Source: Sanghuangporus weigelae (lineage: Eukaryota > Basidiomycota > Agaricomycetes > Hymenochaetales > Hymenochaetaceae). Taken from it: 64,000 bases of DNA. Under the pieces are notes generated by a model. It searched no databases and was not told where the DNA came from. It saw only the letters and a list, made by a program, of their open reading frames with translations. The translations under genes and the position numbers were made by a program. The stretch spans positions 1,860,001 through 1,924,000 of the forward strand of contig CP137321.1 in assembly GCA_033182465.1 (NCBI GenBank), read 5' to 3'. Positions 62,023-64,000 of the stretch are shown one piece after another; positions within the stretch are counted from its first letter, which is position 1, and each line of letters starts with the position of its first letter.

Positions 62023-64000
62023 ATGTCTGCTACTCCACGCGAAGTCGGGACGCTTGTCGTCGTCATTCTCAAAGCGGTATGTTCAAACGAGCACAGTTAT
62101 CTAAACACCCATTAATGCTCCCTTTACCTCTGTTCTAATTGTAACATTGTCGATCTTAATACATGGGTGATTGTGGCTTGTTGACCTTTCATCCGAATGA
62201 TGGGTACACAGCAACATCTACCCAATAAGCAACGCATTGGGAAGCAAGATCCGTACTGCTGCATCATACTCAATGGTGAAAAGCGACGTACGCGAGCCAT
62301 CAAGCGTGGTGGCCAGCATCCGGAATGGGATGAGGAAGTCCGATTCACCCTCTTTGAAGACACCGAGGACATCCTAGCGCGGTCTGCCTCCGCCGGCGCG
62401 TCAGAGTCATCGAGCAGTCTAGCCACTAGCAACAGTACAATTAGTGAAGGAGGAGTTGGGTCTATCACGCCCCCACTGCCACCCCCAAAAGAGAAGGAGG
62501 GAGGTAGGAAAAGGAAAAAGGTGAAGGGTGGGAACGTGATGCATGTGGCATGTTTTGCGGACGACCCGAAGGAGCCTGAGCTCATTGGTGAGACCAAGGT
62601 AGATCTTACGGAGGTACTTACGAAGGGTGAGACGGATGGTGAGCAGCATATTGGGCGTAAGTATGATGGAATGGGTTCTGACAACGCATCATAGAGTGGT
62701 TTGTTTTATCGAACAAAGACAAGTTCAGCGGAGAGGTCTATCTAGAGCTGACATTTTGGTCGAACGTTCGTCATTAATTCTTTCGACCATCGTACTGAGT
62801 CCTCACACTACATCTGACTACATAGGAGAAGCCTCCGGAGAAAAAGAATAAGTCGGCACTGATGAGACCTAACAAACAGTACGGCGGACCAGGATCTTTC
62901 GTCCCTTCTGAAAGCGACAGCAGTTTCGGGAGCGTGGATAGCAGGAGCAGCATACCTTCTTCGCTACACACTGCCAGCTCACTCGCGCAGCTTGATCTTT
63001 ATCGCCCACCCTACGAGCAGACCATCCGCAGTCAGAGCACGGGAAGAACGCTCGATCAACTCGCCGACGAGTTCGGTGGTTTAAATGTCGGGCATGAGAG
63101 AAGGCGTGAGAGCTATCCTGTGAGATACCAAGTTTGTTTATTCCAGCTTGATGAATGCTAATATGTGTTCCTTCTACAGCCTCCACAGACTGGTTACACT
63201 CCTCGACCATCGAGCTCCACATATTCAAGTTTCAGCTCGTCCAACTCTTACCATTCGAATGGGTATGGATCAGAAGATTACGACTCTGGATATGACAATC
63301 CCACAACTCCTGTGCCTCGCGGCCAGCACCATCGAAGTTCATTTGGCGAGCCAGGTCAAACCATCCCGATATATCAGTCGCCGTACGAAACCAATACCGT
63401 ACACTCAACTGGATACCCGATACGTACGCGTTCTGCCTCGTCTATGTACAGCGTTCCATCTGCTTCATCCGGGTTCGCTTCCGTCACACCGCCTACACCA
63501 TCTGGATACGGTCCTAACACAACGCCTACTCCGTCTGGATTTGCGCCTGTGCAGACAGGCACGCCAGCGCCGTCCGGGTTCATGCCGCCTCTAGCGCAGA
63601 CACCTGTCCCGACCGGTTACCTACCACAGCCAACCCAGACTCCTGTTCAGTACGGCTACGGACCTCCGCAAGCGCATACGCCTGAGTCATCCGGATTTGC
63701 GCCTCCTACGTCCGCAATGGGTTACCATCAGCCTCCTTCTGCTCCCGTCCAGACATATTCGGGATATCAACAGTATCCTCCTGCTGGGCCAGCGTCGGCG
63801 CCGCCAATGTCGTACCCGTCGGGGCAGATGTCAGCCTTTCCAACGCCGCCGCATTCTGCACCTCCTCAACAGTATACAAGTGCACCTTCGCCGCCTCACC
63901 CAAGTGTCGTTCCGCAACAATATTCAAACACGTATCCTCCCAAAACGCCTTCGCCTCCTCAGCAGTATCAAGCTCCAACGCCTATGCAAACGACTCCAGG
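62023..64000 (+). CDS. C2-domain protein, Fic1/Inn1-like, 3' end outside window
   Basis: Probable cytokinesis/ingression protein: one N-terminal C2 domain followed by a long proline-rich tail, the layout of S. pombe Fic1 and yeast Inn1. Start MSATPREVGTLVVVILKA; after an intron QHLPNKQRIGKQDPYCCIIL, RRTRAIKRGGQHPEWDEEVR, an acidic Ser-rich insert with a KRKKVKGG basic loop, then HVACFADDPKEPELIGETKV and WFVLSNKDKFSGEVYLELTF. The insert splits the C2 domain and is long. From about residue 210 the tail is Ser/Tyr/Pro-rich with degenerate repeats of the TPTPSGF/YxP type. The frame is still open at the window edge, so the C-terminus is missing. Such tails bind SH3-domain partners at the division site; that role is inference. 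The C2 Asp ligands are only partly evident. Confidence 0.85.

Overview
The window looks like nuclear DNA of a filamentous basidiomycete, most likely an agaricomycete. Genes carry many short introns (about 50-70 nt) with GTRNGT donors and YAG acceptors, both strands are densely coding, and two genes belong to DUF6593, a family expanded in mushrooms. There are no operons, rRNA genes, convincing tRNAs or CRISPR arrays. I joined exons by eye using splice signals, reading phase and family conservation, so gene ends are firmer than some internal junctions.

Layout. 1-5.8 kb: the 3' part of an NRC2/FPK1-type AGC kinase and a complete HSF-type transcription factor. 5.8-14.2 kb: a long stretch with no supportable gene, starting with a strongly pyrimidine-rich segment. 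14.2-21 kb: a TVP38/VTT-type membrane protein, an unrecognised small mitochondrial-type membrane protein, a PEX11-like peroxin and a Tctex-type dynein light chain. 21-28.7 kb: a second gene-free stretch with a small inverted-repeat element. 28.7-35.5 kb: a vacuolar-type MFS transporter, a small membrane protein divergent from mitoribosomal uS14m, and a Yap-type bZIP with a DUF3425 tail. 37.3-45.2 kb: DUF6593 copy 1, RPB12, a Ser-rich protein, GPATCH11 and a two-RRM protein. 45.8-54.7 kb: a secreted GH128 glucanase, an AhpD-like protein ending in SKL, DUF6593 copy 2, mitoribosomal uL11m and a secreted M28 aminopeptidase. 55.4-64 kb: a WKF-domain protein, ARL1, a CDT2-like WD40 protein divergent from LYS12 (homoisocitrate dehydrogenase), and the N-terminal part of a Fic1/Inn1-like C2 protein that runs off the end.

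The genes are mostly ordinary housekeeping and accessory functions placed side by side: kinase signalling and traffic (NRC2, TVP38, ARL1), organelles (PEX11, SKL protein, uS14m, uL11m, LYS12), RNA and transcription (RPB12, GPATCH11, RRM and WKF proteins), cell division (CDT2, Fic1-like) and secretion (GH128, M28). I see no metabolic cluster and no clear new multi-gene system. The most interesting leads are the two gene-free stretches (about a quarter of the window), the repeated DUF6593 genes with a possible third unresolved locus beside copy 2, a micro-exon in the dynein light chain, and several unrecognised small proteins.
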